Positions 32,331-44,190 of a stretch of DNA of 64,000 nt are shown piece by piece. The stretch's first letter is position 1. Each line of letters starts with the position of its first letter. Under the pieces are notes generated by a model. The model did no database searches, had not been told where the DNA came from, and saw only the letters and a program-made list of their open reading frames with translations. Where the stretch lies: assembly GCF_003597395.2 (NCBI RefSeq), contig NC_133771.1:139566027-139630026 (forward strand), given 5' to 3'. The position numbers and the translations under genes were made by a program. The stretch comes from Chelonoidis abingdonii. Its lineage: Eukaryota > Chordata > Testudines > Testudinidae.

Positions 32331-33741
32331 GAGAAAACAGCTTCTGTCTCTGGTGGCGACTTTCACTTGCAACCTCGCTGCTGTAGAAACACAGGCCCTG
32401 CATATGGGCTGATCAGCCACTCATTCCAAGAACTGGCAAATTTGTACCAGCACCAGGCTGTTTAGGGCACTGCTTTTAGCTGCCTCTTTCTGGTCACACA
32501 CTCAGAGCAGTGTTACAGAATATAGAGCCTTGGCCAGCTAAGCTGAACTCTTGCTCAAGGAGAAGGCAAAAGGAAGGGGACAGGAAAGAGAAGAAATAAG
32601 GTGGGGAAGGAAAAGGAGACAGTGGGGAAGGGGTGGGTATATGATAAAGTCTCATGTCACCGGTGGGGTGAGGATTTAATCGGAGCTGGTGATGTTATCT
32701 GGTCTGGGCTGGTCAGGACATCTCTCAGGATTAGGATGAAGAAGGTCTGGTATCCCAGGAGATGGTTGTGGTGACAGCCAGGGTGGTGGAGCTCCCTCCT
32801 TTTCCTTCTCTCATCTTTCAGCCAGTCTCATCCCAGACATGACCTGTGCCTGCTGATAGTGGGAGGGCACAACCCCAGAGCTGTTTAAGTCATGCCTCAC
32901 CACCACCAACCATAGTCCCCCTCTCCCAGTAAGCAGCGCCCCTCCCTACAGCTTCCAGCTATTCCTCCTGCCTCTGATTATCCCTGCCCTGCACAGCTCG
33001 CAGGCTCAGCTTCTCCACAGGTGCCCCCGCATGCCCCGCATCCTCTGTCTGGTCTGTTGGCTTCCCCTCAAATTTTCTTTTTGAGGACCCCAGAAAAGGA
33101 GTGATGGGTGGAATAGCTCATCCTCATTATTTCATCCACCAGTTAGGCCTAGTTTCCAACACCAATTTTCAGTTCCACCCTCTTCCCTATCCCCCATCCT
33201 TTTTTTTTTTTTTTTAATTTACCAGCCATGATCTTAACACAGTCCTTGAATTTTATCATCAGGCCTCTTTGTTTGCACTAATTCAGTCTGTCTCCCTTTC
33301 CCCTACTTTCCCATTAACGTTTGCTGTTATAGGTTATTGTGACTTCTTATGAACTTACACTCACTTTTTATAGTTGAGCTCACAATTAGGGTAAATTTGT
33401 AAGCCCAGTCATCACAAGAGGCAAGTTGATAGGTAGCATAGAGGACTCATAAGCTTAATATGCAGATAGAGGGACATATTTTCCAGCCCTGTCAACTCAG
33501 TACTTCACCGGCATTAAATTTACTTCCCCTCCATTTGTTGCCCACCAAATCGCTCACCCTTCAGTAATGCAATTATAACTTTTCACCTGTAAATAGCTCT
33601 CCATTTCCCCTGTGCTCCATAGATGCCAGTGCCTCTGTGACTGCAGACTTGCACACAAGCGGCTCAGGGCATAGGGTCGCTTTTCACCGGACTGAAGCAA
33701 CCGTGGAATTCAGCAGCCCCCTTGGTAAGTGAGCAGTCCTA
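32331..33741. other. Unannotated non-coding stretch
   Basis: A purine-rich patch lies at 32560-32640 and a T-run near 33199-33215. No repeat boundary, RNA gene or exon was recognised. Confidence 0.4.
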
Positions 33742-34025
33742 GGGTATGGCTACACTTGCAACTTCGAAGCGCTGCCGTGGCAGCACTTTGAAGTGCGAGT
33801 GGGGTCGCAGTGCCAGCGCTGGGAGAGAGCTCTCCCAGCGCTGCACGTACTCCACATCCTCTACGGGTGTAGCTTGCAGCTCTGGGAGCCGTGCTCCCAG
33901 CGCTGTGGCACTGTTTACACTGAGGCTTTACAGCGCTGTATCTTGCAGTGCTCAGGGGGGTGTTTTTTTCACGCCCCCGAGTGCAAAAATTGCAGCGCTG
34001 TAAAGCGCCAGTGTAGCCATGGCCC
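33742..34025. mobile_element. Short TIR DNA element with AGCGCT hairpins (284 bp)
   Basis: The ends GGGTATGGCTACACT and AGTGTAGCCATGGCCC are inverted repeats, flanked by TA on both sides (33740-33741 and 34026-34027). The interior has two near-perfect hairpins, CAGCGCTGGGA...TCCCAGCGCTG (33814-33843) and CTGGGAGC CGT GCTCCCAG. It is CpG-rich compared with its surroundings. It is a MITE, either mariner-like (TA duplication) or Harbinger-related; I cannot decide. Confidence 0.75.
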
Positions 34026-36321
34026 TACTTAGGATCACACTGTTCACCTTGGTAGTATGAGAAAGGGGCTAGAAAAGGTGCCCTAAACGTTATCTACTTC
34101 ACCTTAACCTTGGTCACCATACTGTGGCTGATGGGGGATCCCGCTATAAGCGATCAAAAAACTCACACGAAAAGCAAAGTTCAAACTGATCTGATCAGCC
34201 ACTCACATGTTCATAGAAACCAACGTAAACAGTGATGTCATGGTCATCTTCAAACCTGAAGGATGTACAACGACGACTATCCCAGAGACCCTGCCACTAA
34301 AAGGCTCTGGGGCCAGTAAAACCCAAATTCCCAGGAAGCTGAAATACATTACATGCTATACTAAACTTCTGTTAGTCTTTCCCTGATGTGCGCGTCTAGA
34401 ATAAATGGCTGGATTGTAGCTGGAAGAGAGCTCAGATCCTTGATTCGACATGTTGGAAGAGGCAATTCCTTTGAAACTGATCTGAGCTCCCTGGCGAGGA
34501 GTAATGGCAATACCACTAAGCACAGTGCTAGGATGAAGAGAGCAGGGCTGCTGCAAGCACCTCCAAGGCACCCTGCAAAAATCATTTCAACATGGCTTTT
34601 CCATATGGCCCACCCTGAGCAGCTGTTCTTGGATTCACTATCTCGGGCTCCCCACAATGACAGGTTTGGCAGCCTCTCGTAGGCAGTCCCAAAAGAGGAC
34701 TGCAGTTTTGACGCTATATCGCCTATAGAAATTGATACTAGTTTTTCCAGCACAATATCTCAACTGCTGTGAAATTAGTTGGCACCCAGTATAATCTGAG
34801 CATTTAGGTCGCTGTTAAGAGCACACTCTGACTTTTATTTTTAAATGAAAGGCTGCTGACTCTTAGCTTGTATGATGCACTAAAATGAAAACGTTGCGCC
34901 GCATACTCAGAGACTAGATGGGCACAAGTCATCAGTTTGGGGTCTGAACTTCTCCATGATTTGGGGCCTGGTTTGGGCTCATTGTTAATTGCAGCAGAAC
35001 AGCCTCCCTCTTGGGCCATCAGCAGGGTTTGAAACTGGGACCTTCAGATGCAAAAGCACAGGTTGCTACAATGTGAGCTAGTAGCAGTAGTAGTTCCTAG
35101 TCCTATTATGTGGACAAGACAGACAGACAATGATCCAGTGGCTACAGCAGCATAATAGGGCAACCTGAAACTGTCACTTTGATTGAGATGGCAAAAAGGC
35201 TTGGATAGAACATCCTAACAATGAATGATGATTCCCTTTCATGGAGACAACTTCCCAAAAATATAAAAATAATAGTTTTTCCCAACTTCCCTATCAAATA
35301 CGAACATGCTTGGGGGGGGGGGGGAAGATACACAGGATAATAGAATACTGTGACTGCCTTTTAGTGCCATTTGGGAAGCTGTTGATAGAATGCTGGAACA
35401 ATCACAAGACTTTTTGGATGATAAAAGCGGAATGAGTCAAGAAGTAATCTGTGTCCTATGGAGAAATATCGTAGAAAACAAAGTAATTGGCTTGTAACGA
35501 GATGATCCAAGCTCCATTTTTCTTTTATTTTCCTCATTGTAAGTTCATCACTTAGTGTTTACACCCATGTGTCCATATATTAATTTTGATGTATGTCAGC
35601 TAGAACTATGGATAGGTGCACCTTAGTTTAAGTACCCAATTTTTATATATACATTGTTATATTAACAACTCTCATAACCACCTAACATTAGCCTTTTACA
35701 CAGAGAATTACAATAGACAAACTTCTCTACCACATTGTCACTCAATTCTTCTCCCATGCCCAAAAAAAGATGGTCTTTACAGGTGAACAAATTCAGATTA
35801 TTTTCGATCAAGTGAGGAAAAAAGTTGTATGCATTTTCTTAACTTAAAAAAAAAAAAAAGGAAGCCCCACAAACAGTAAAATATGGGCTTAATTTTCAAA
35901 CAAGTTGGGTATGTTGCATGCTTAAATTACACATGCAATTACCACAACTGCATGCAAATGACAAATGCCATTTCCATGTCAATTTGCCTGAACTGCACAC
36001 GCAGCTGCATAAACTGCCTGCCCAAATGTGACATAAAATTGCATGAGCATTTGCACACCTAGACACTTGGAAAATCTGTGTCTCAGTGGATTGATGTGCA
36101 TGAAGGAAAAACTGACCTGCATTTTTCTATTGCAGCAATATGTGGCTAATAATGATGACCACAAAAAGTTCTCTCAAGCACAAAGCTTGGAGTACCTGAA
36201 CTTTGCAACCCTGAAGGCTGCATTAGCAACTTGATGAGAGACCCCTATTCATTATACATTAAAGACACATTTTATTGTTTTAAAAAACACCCACCACACA
36301 CATACTATTGGCTTCTCCAAT
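34026..36321. other. Unannotated non-coding stretch
   Basis: No clear repeat, except a G-run near 35311-35324 and an A-run near 35847-35859. The pair of opposite-strand frames at 34356-34753 shows no recognisable domain. Probably old single-copy DNA. Confidence 0.4.
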
Positions 36322-36609
36322 CAGGGCCACCTGGGGGGGGGGGGCAAGTAGGGCAAGTTTTCCCAGGCCCCACAAGCCCTGGGCCAGCGGCGGTCTACGT
36401 CTTTGGCAGTGGGGGGCCCTTCAGTCACTCCAGGTCTTCAGCAGCATTTCGGCGGTGGGGGGCCCTTCAGTACTGCCAAAGACACGGAGCGACTGAAAGG
36501 CCACTTGCTGCCGAAATGCCGCTGAAGACCTGGACTGCCGCCGGGTGAGTACAAACGCCGCAGCTCCCCCGCTTTGCCCCAGGTCCCCTGAATCATCTGG
36601 GTGGCCCTG
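36322..36609. mobile_element. hAT-like element, GGGCCACC family (288 bp)
   Basis: The ends CAGGGCCACCTGGGG and CATCTGGGTGGCCCTG are inverted repeats. Eight-base flanks TCTCCAAT (36314-36321) and TCTCCCAT (36610-36617) differ at one position, supporting hAT insertion. A G-run sits at about 36331-36344, and the GC-rich core contains inverted TCTTCAGCAGCATTTCGGC / GCCGAAATGCCGCTGAAGA units. Confidence 0.88.
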
Positions 36610-38755
36610 TCTCCCATTATCTTCCTTAAGCAAGATCAGCACCAATTAAAACCTGCCATTCGTCAGCTTTATCTTTGCCTTGCAAGTCAGAGAGAAAGTA
36701 ACTACAGACCACATTTTGGGCATGCCTGCCACAGCAAATAAGGATGGTGTTCAAATGTAGTAAAGAAAGAAACCTACTAAAAAAAAGAAAAAGAACCTGC
36801 CTTGGTCCCAGAAACATTGCTAGCCACCAGCTGGGACCACATATTGCTCTGTTACACAGTGTATCCAGAGTAACTCCATTGGTTTACCCTGCTGAAGTCA
36901 GCAGAATTACACCATATTTATATTAGTATCACAGAAAGCAAAATTTGGTTCTGGGTGTGAAATGGGCACAAGATTGCTGAAACTCTACCAGCTTGATACT
37001 TCTTGATGACCTTACAGACCCAACATTACTAGTTAATCTAAGGTATTTCCAGAGTGCCTCTTGAAAAGAGAGTATGGAGCACATGCTGTTTGTGCTGTCT
37101 CTCTTTTAGAGCGTGACCCCTCTTTGACCTTCGTGTGTGCTTCCCTCTAGCTCTGTGTGTTCAAGCAGCTCCTTCTGGGCAGCAATGAGAACCTCTTCCC
37201 CTGAGTATTATAGCTAAACAAGCCATGGGTATTTTGGCTGCTAACCCTAAATCTGTAGCGTATCTGGTTCCCTGCTGTGACACAACAGCTGTCACTGTAG
37301 TGCGGAGCACTTTTTATAGCACCACATCAGTGGGAGAACTGAGGGCCCAGCAATGCAGGATGAGATGGGAAATGGAGACAGAGTGCTGTGGAGGGGCTAA
37401 AGAGAGGCTCTATTTCTGAGCTGAAAGCCTCTTTTTTCTCTTCTCTTCCTGGCTGGCAACTAAATATAAAAGTTTCATTTAACATCTCCACAGTAGAGAA
37501 GAAAAGTTCACTTTAGAGGCACTTTCATTTTTCTCCTCCTCTCTCAGTCTGTCTGATGCTCAAGGAAAAAAGAAAGAACCTTTTTAAGTGTTTTTTTTTT
37601 TCTGGTGCTCCTCCCTTTCCAACCTTCCTCTGTGGTCTTCTCTAAGGCTCATGAGGAAAAGCACTTTAAACTGCCTCTTTGGGGACGGTTTCATGTGTGC
37701 TTTGCTGTATTCAGGTCTTCCCCTCTCAGCCTCTCTGATGTTCGGGGAGTGAGCACTACTGAGAGTGAGTTTTGCTGCTCAAATCCATGCTTCCCCTCCC
37801 TCATTCTGATACTGGGAGTCTCACACAGGCACAAACGCATACACAAAATCCCATTCAGAACATCACCACAATGCAGAGATCTCGTCCTGAATGTCAACTT
37901 TACAGTTTTAGCAGCTCTGCTGGCTCCTGCTCTTGGCTAGGTTTCCTTTCCCTGTGGCTCGGGGAAGTGATTTGGGGCAGGATTTATTAGGCTTACAAAA
38001 AGGTGCAATTAAGTCTAATGGCCAAAGGGCCGGGATTCCTCCCAGGCTTGCTTTTCACTGCTGGTCTAAAGGACCAGGCAATGAGTTGGCAAAAATCCAG
38101 CCTGTTGGACAGAGTCTGAATTTCTGGCCAAAATTTTGCTCCAACTCCAGTTAAACTGATTTCCTAACGTTTTCAAAATATATTCTTGAAATTGACTGAA
38201 CAGCCATAGAAATTCCTGTTGAATATGCAATCCAAATATTGTCCTTAAGCACCAAATCCATTCCTGATGTAACTCCACAACAGTCAGCAAAACAACATCA
38301 GGGCAAGGAGGCGCAAGCATCCAATAAAAGGTGGTGTTGGAAGTGGGGAGGCGAGGAAGAGGGGGCAGAAAGTAGAGTGCAAGAATGAACTAGTCCTGAG
38401 CCACACATTGGGAGAACAGCAATATGTTGGGAAGGAAATATCCTATTTATTTCCTTCCCCCACTGAGTGGTTGCAACTATGTATCAAGGAGACATTTGAC
38501 CAAATAGGACAGAGATAAACTCAAGCCAAAACCCCTTATCTGAACAACCTAAACTTTGGAAAAGATCATCACTAAGTCTAAACTCTGTAGCTTTTACCCA
38601 TGTTTAGTAGAGAGTTCTCGGTGCATTTTAGCTATGTAGCCAGCTTGCCTTTTATTTTCTAGTTACGACCCCTTTAAATCTGCAATGACTCTGCTGCTGT
38701 CTATAGATGCAAGCAGTCTTTTTGTGTTCAGTTCCACAAAGACTGCTACCCAAGG
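36610..38755. other. Non-coding stretch, mostly unrecognised
   Basis: About 36843-36955 resembles the repeat at 7440 (GAGTAACTCCATTGGTTTAC and CAAAATTTGGTTCTGG). The portion 37050-37960 is C/T-rich and single-copy-looking. No splice-framed exon was identified. Confidence 0.4.
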
Positions 38756-38767
38756 GGCGCGCGCGCA

Positions 38768-38799
<32 letters not shown>
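38756..38799 (+). repeat. (CG/CA)n then (CA)n microsatellite
   Basis: GCGCGCGCGCACGCGC passes into about 30 bases of uninterrupted CA. The alternating purine-pyrimidine tract can adopt Z-DNA. CpG to TpG/CpA decay may have produced the CA part. Confidence 0.92.
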
Positions 38800-38801
<2 letters not shown>

Positions 38802-39195
38802 GTATAACAGCCATGATTACCAAAAGTGATTTTGGGTGCCCAATTTGAAACACCTTAAAAGGATCCGATTTTCAACAAGTGCTAAGTATGTGACCTGTCA
38901 AAATCAGGTCCCTTTAAGCTGCCTAAAGTTGGGTATAAAGAATAGAGGCATGCAAAATTACTGAACACTTTTGAAAAAAAAATTATTTTTTTGTTTGGCA
39001 ATTTCAGATTTCACTTCCCCAGAAGGTGTCAGCCAAATTTTCTTTTTTCCTTTTTTTATTTTTAATGCATTTGTTTAAAAAAAGAAAAAAAAGAGAGAGA
39101 GAGACACAAAAGAAAAAAAATTCAAACTCAGACAAGAGAGGAAATGAAAAGGGAAACTTTTAGATTTCTCAGCTCTCCAGAAAGCCCCATGGTCT
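38800..39195. repeat. Old dispersed repeat followed by AT-rich repeat
   Basis: 38830-38945 carries GGGTGCCCAATTTGAAACAC and CCGATTTTCAACAAGTGC, related to the modules at 26380. 38950-39195 is the AT-rich GAAATTTTC type with poly-A patches, a GA-repeat patch (39093-39104) and a TCTCAGCTCTCC end. Confidence 0.4.
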
Positions 39196-40639
39196 GTTTC
39201 AGAACTTTGTCATCATAACTGTTAGGCTTGTGGTTAACAACAGTGCAATCCCATGAGGCTTTGCATCATCTAAATCACTATATCAATAAGGAAGTACAAT
39301 CACTTAACCACTAAGCCAGTTTCTTTTCTAAGCCTCATGTTGCCTTAGAAGGTTTTTAAACAAGATGCTTTCCTGTTTTTGAAACCTGTGCATCCGTATG
39401 GCTTGCAGATTACTCAAATAACCTTATCACTTGAAGCAACACTGGCATGAATTTCAAAATTGCTTACACTAGTGCTCCCCTCCCCTCTCCACACATATAT
39501 CTATTTACTCACAGGGATCCTTATTTACAGTATCTTTTTGCCAACTGCTGACACAGAAGAAAAAAACCTGGTTACACATTAAGCTTTATTGCTAAAGCAT
39601 TCACGCCAGTGTCCAAACATAGTTTACTGACTGACCTGAAGTTAGGGTGAACCACACAAGTGGAAAAATTCAAAAGCACTCTGCTTGTGTCTGCAGTACT
39701 GTTTCTTATTACTGCCATTTTAACCCCCACATCACCTTTATCAGTTTTTCATAGGAAGTGTAGTTTCGTTTTCAGGAGAAAAAAAATAAAAAGTACAACC
39801 AGTTCCTTGTAAGGTCATTAGAGAAAACTGCCAGGAAACATATACCGAAGGCACTAGTTAAACTGTCCATACTAAGAATCCTGACCTAAAAAATGTACAG
39901 TGTGCAAGTCAGAACTCATTTTTCTAGTAAAAAGCAAAAAAGAAAAATCATGATAAAAGAATGTATCATAGAATGGATCTGGTAAATCCACAAATTAGCT
40001 TCAATATGTCTGGTTTTCACTGCAGCTTTGGAAAGATCTGCCAAACGTAACAGCTTTGTTTGATAGTCATCTCCTGGCTTAACTTCTGAGCTGGCCAGTA
40101 GCCTTTTCATGTTGCACAATAAATGCCTGCAAACTTAATCATAAACTCGTTGGTTGGAACTTCCAGTGCTGCTCTCCTAAAGTGTATCTACAATCTACTC
40201 AGAAGTTATGCCAGTGAGTCAAGTTTTGTTGTCTGTCCAAGCTGCGAGGACAAGTCATCACAAAAACAACAGATGAACTTTACTCTTCAGCTCCTGCTTC
40301 TGTAATCTGTTAGCTGAACCATTTACCTTTAGATACACTTCACAAAATCCACATGCCAATAATGAATATAGCAGATGCTTATCTAAACTTCACACTTTAC
40401 AGACTTCTTTGTCACAATTAACACTTAGCTCATGATTAAGAGTTTGTGTTCTAAAAAGAGAATTGCTTTTAGATTAACATATTTTGTCCATCCCCCCCTT
40501 CCTCCCCAAAGTACACTTATTAGCACTGATGTATTGTAGGTGCAGTAATGTCATTGTGCTCAGATTTCTAGTTACAAAGTTTTGTTAAAATGTGTAAATA
40601 TAATCTGAAATCAGTGATTTAGTGTTTGTGAAAAGTGCT
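39196..40639. other. Unannotated non-coding stretch
   Basis: AT-rich, single-copy-looking. No repeat family or exon recognised. Confidence 0.45.
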
Positions 40640-40860
40640 GGCTTGAAGCCCTAGAGTCTGTGGTCCAGTGCATTAGATGCTGGATAGAGAGTGGATCATG
40701 GATTCTATTCTCACCTCTAGCACCGGTGTGATGTTGGGCAAGTTATTTTACACATCTCTGCCTCAGTTTCCCCAGCTGTAAAATGATACTTCCCCACCTT
40801 CAGAAGATCCTTTGAGCTCTATGAAAGAAGTACACTGAGTTTTATTAATTCTCTACAGCA
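40640..40860 (+). mobile_element. MIR / CORE-SINE copy (plus strand)
   Basis: The head GGTCCAGTGCATTAGATGC and a B-box region ATTCTATTCTCACC are followed by a clear MIR core: GTGATGTTGGGCAAGTTA, CTCTGCCTCAGTTTCCCC, AGCTGTAAAATGATA. This is the best-preserved MIR-like core in the window. Confidence 0.75.
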
Positions 40861-43039
40861 TAGAGTGCACCAGTATAAGAGTCCCTTAAAGTATACCACC
40901 ATATGCCTCCATTCTGCCTTGGAGAGACTAGATTTAGGAGTGAGTTAATTCAATCTCCATGGCCTCAGCTTCACAACCAGATAGGTAGCTGAGCTGCTGG
41001 TGGGGTGGTTTTCTTGGTTTGGGTTTATTTGTTTTTTGTTTTGTTTTTGCACTACCATTGTTTTGGGTTTGTTTGTTTGTTTTTTGTGATGAGGGCATCT
41101 TTCTGTCAGGAGCTGGACTGAGACTTCTAATTCATTTCCTATGCCATAAAATGGTCAAAGCCTCTAGCCACTGCTGACCTGGGCTGGATTTGAACTGATA
41201 GCCAGCTCAATGTCACATTAGCAGTCCCTGGGTTCCTTCTAGTCCCCTGGAGAAACAGATTGTTCAGCCCAGCGATTTGTCTCCTTAAATACAATACTGT
41301 TGTTCTATGGCGTTGCTAATTTTAAAGAGAGAAACTGGTTGCAGTGCTTATATTCTATATTACTGTGGCTACGTTCTTTCCAGTCAGTGCTAGTTAAACA
41401 TTTGATCGTATTGAAATTTACCATCAGATGAATATCCTAGTAAGATAACAAAGGAGCTACGTAGGATTTAAATAAAGAGAGGGGTGATAGCAATTATTTT
41501 TATAAAGGCCTCAAAATATATTTAATAGCAAAACACAAAGGAATAAAATAAGCTTGATTAAAACCAGAGATACAAAGCAACCCACGTTTGATTGCTATGT
41601 TTCTACTTATGTCTTTTTAACAAGGATAAAAATTTACTTGTGCAACCTCAGCCAGGAAGTGAGTGGAACTTTGAACTCTGCCATCTGGATAGTGGAATTT
41701 GTATTTTCGTAGCCTCAGGTTACAGGTTAATCCTGCCAATTTTGATTATTTGTAAAGATAGCCAGGCCCTCACAGCTTTTTGTAGACTGTCGCTGGGAGG
41801 ATTTCTGTAGAGCAAACTAAAAGCACAAAAATGCTTGGGTCATCACTGCAAGGATATTTGGGGGAAGGGAAAAAAACAAGGCAGCGCCAGCTAATCTAAA
41901 ATTATCCTTTTTATTAGAAGAGAAGATGTTGCAACATGTGCTGGACAATTTGTCTCATATTGCAAGTCAGCACAGACAGGAAGGCTGAGAGCAAACTGCT
42001 AATGGTGGAAATCAAGCTGGAGCATGCTCAGCAGATGAGGAGCAACACGTGATGACAACACAATCCAGCTCCATCTGTTGATGTGTTCCTGCCGCTCCCC
42101 CTACTCCCCCCCCCCCCGGGCACTTTTCCATCTAGTCTTGCAAGCAGCTGGATCAATTTACTCTAGCCTGCAGTACACTGCACAGGCATGGACGGAATTA
42201 TTACTCATGGAAATCCCCTCTGTTTCGGTCCTTTGAACAAGGAATTAGGTAGCTTTCAAGCTCCTGACAATTAATAGCCTTTTGGTTGAGGGAGAAGAGT
42301 GCAAACATGCTGGAAGCTAGGGGTTTCAAAACAACTTGCTTAGTTTCTAGTAAATTAGAGAGAGTGGGTGGTTGAGGTACACAGTAATATTATCCTATGC
42401 AGTCTGCTCTTTACTGACGTCAGGAAGGCATTTCTCTCTCTCTCTCAGAGGGGCATATGGAGGTTAGCTTTGTGACAGAAGTATGTCTAATGAGCTTAGA
42501 GAGCCTCCACATTTCCAATAATAAAGCCAGTGTGCAGACTCTGCCATGCTGTGAATTAGTGATACCAAAAATATATGCAAGTCATTTAAGAGTAGGGGGA
42601 AAAAAAGCTGTTGGAAACAGGACAACATTTGGGACTAACCGTACATATTTCTTTTTATTTTGCATGATTAACTGCTCTGACTAAGAGATCGGCTCTTCCT
42701 GTGGCTAAGAACACATCCTCATCTCTGATTTTGCTTGAAATAGCATACTTGACTAACCCCTCCCCAGGACTGTTGTGCTCATAACACAGCAGAGATTTCA
42801 TGGTGCCTGTGCCTATATTTTCCCAATCCCGCAAAATCTGTTCTTTTCCCTTAGGCCACCCTAGTGCACACTGGGTTCAGTATACAATAATTGCTAGCTT
42901 TACACTGAAAAGAGACCCAGGTGAAGTTCAACCATAAAATTCATTAAAGTGTCCATAGCTGAATTTTCAAAGCTTACCCTCAGGGTGTGGTATTCAGAAC
43001 TTCACATCCGCAATCATTTGCAAACTCAGGTAAGACAAT
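40861..43039. other. Mostly single-copy-looking stretch
   Basis: Simple repeats include a TG/TTTG-rich patch at 41010-41085, a C-run at 42104-42117 and a CT-run at 42430-42447. 41880-42090 is of high sequence complexity with an E-box CACGTG; see findings. No exon is supported. Confidence 0.4.
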
Positions 43040-43140
43040 GTAGTATTATGTACACAGCACCACAGTTATGCATGGTACTTGGAAAATGGACAGGTCCCTG
43101 CCCCCAGGAAAGTACAGTTCAAATAAAACAGAAGACTGAG
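43040..43140 (-). mobile_element. L2/MIR-type 3' tail (minus strand), diverged
   Basis: TATTATGTACACAGCACCAC, GGACAGGTCCCTGCCCCCAG and AAGTACAGTTCAAATAAA match the minus-strand tail seen at 29900, with more substitutions. It is 5' truncated. Confidence 0.5.
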
Positions 43141-44019
43141 ATGACCATATTTTCAAAGTAAAACAACAGGAAACTTTTGTGATGATTTTAGCATTGCAAA
43201 ATACTTAAACCAAAGACAAAAGTACATTTTTATTACAAAAAAACAAGTATCCTAGTGTTGCTAATGTCAGCTTCTGACTCAACAGTGACCCATGCATATT
43301 TCTCAAAGTGGAGGATTTTTTCCAGTAACTTAGTGTTCTGAATAAGATCTTCATGAAACAGGGAACAAGTTTTTTGAATATGCATAGTGACCAAGCAAAC
43401 AGCTTTGATTGATGTCTAAACTCAGTTGTTTTTTTTCTCCTGACTCCAAATAGTGTTCATCACACAGAACACTCTTTCCACTAGACTATCCCTGGTAAAC
43501 AGAGAAAATTCTGCTCAGCGTAACAGTTACTGGAAAACAAATACGTTTTGACTTATGCAACAATACTGTGGCTGTTTTGAAAATTCCAGGGGCATCAAGA
43601 CATCTTCTGAAAAACCAGGACTGCCCTAGTAAAACTGGAACATATGGTCACTTTACGTAACACAGCAAAGGAGGATAGTAAATAAAGAGTAGATGAGGGG
43701 ATATGGAAGAACAGGGATAATGTGAAAATGACAGATCATGTAATATGCTTATTGTTAACTAAGCATCTTAGCAGCCCTTCTCCAGTTTTTTTAATTAAAT
43801 TGATCAATTGAAATTTGAGGAAAGTATCTAAATGAACGCTGGAAGGGTGGGAAGAGGTCTCGATCCAGGGCACTGTCCAAAAATTTTAATATTAGAATTA
43901 AATTCAAAAGCCTAAATGGAATTAGTCAGAACTTTTGCAGAAAAATTGCAGAGGTGCTAATGGAAGTCAGAATGAGGTTCCCTTGAAAATTTTGCTCTTC
44001 AAGGGTCTATTCAGCCTTT
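43141..44019. other. Unannotated non-coding stretch
   Basis: No clear repeat apart from an indistinct TTTTCA-type module near 43930-44000. No exon. Confidence 0.4.
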
Positions 44020-44190
44020 AGCAGTAACATATGGGGGAAACTGAGACACAGAACACAAAACTTGCCCATAATTACTAGGTAATCATGTTGTAGTGCCAGT
44101 ATTAGAACCTGCACCACCAAACTTCCACTCATGAGCTTTAGCCACTTGACCATACTCCCCTCTTCCTCAAGATCCCTGCTGCTTTAACCC
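44020..44190 (-). mobile_element. MIR relic (minus strand)
   Basis: GGGGGAAACTGAGACACAGA, AACTTGCCCATAATTACTAG, GTGCCAGTATTAGAACCTGC and GAGCTTTAGCCACTTGACCA follow the minus-strand MIR order from core to head. Confidence 0.65.
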
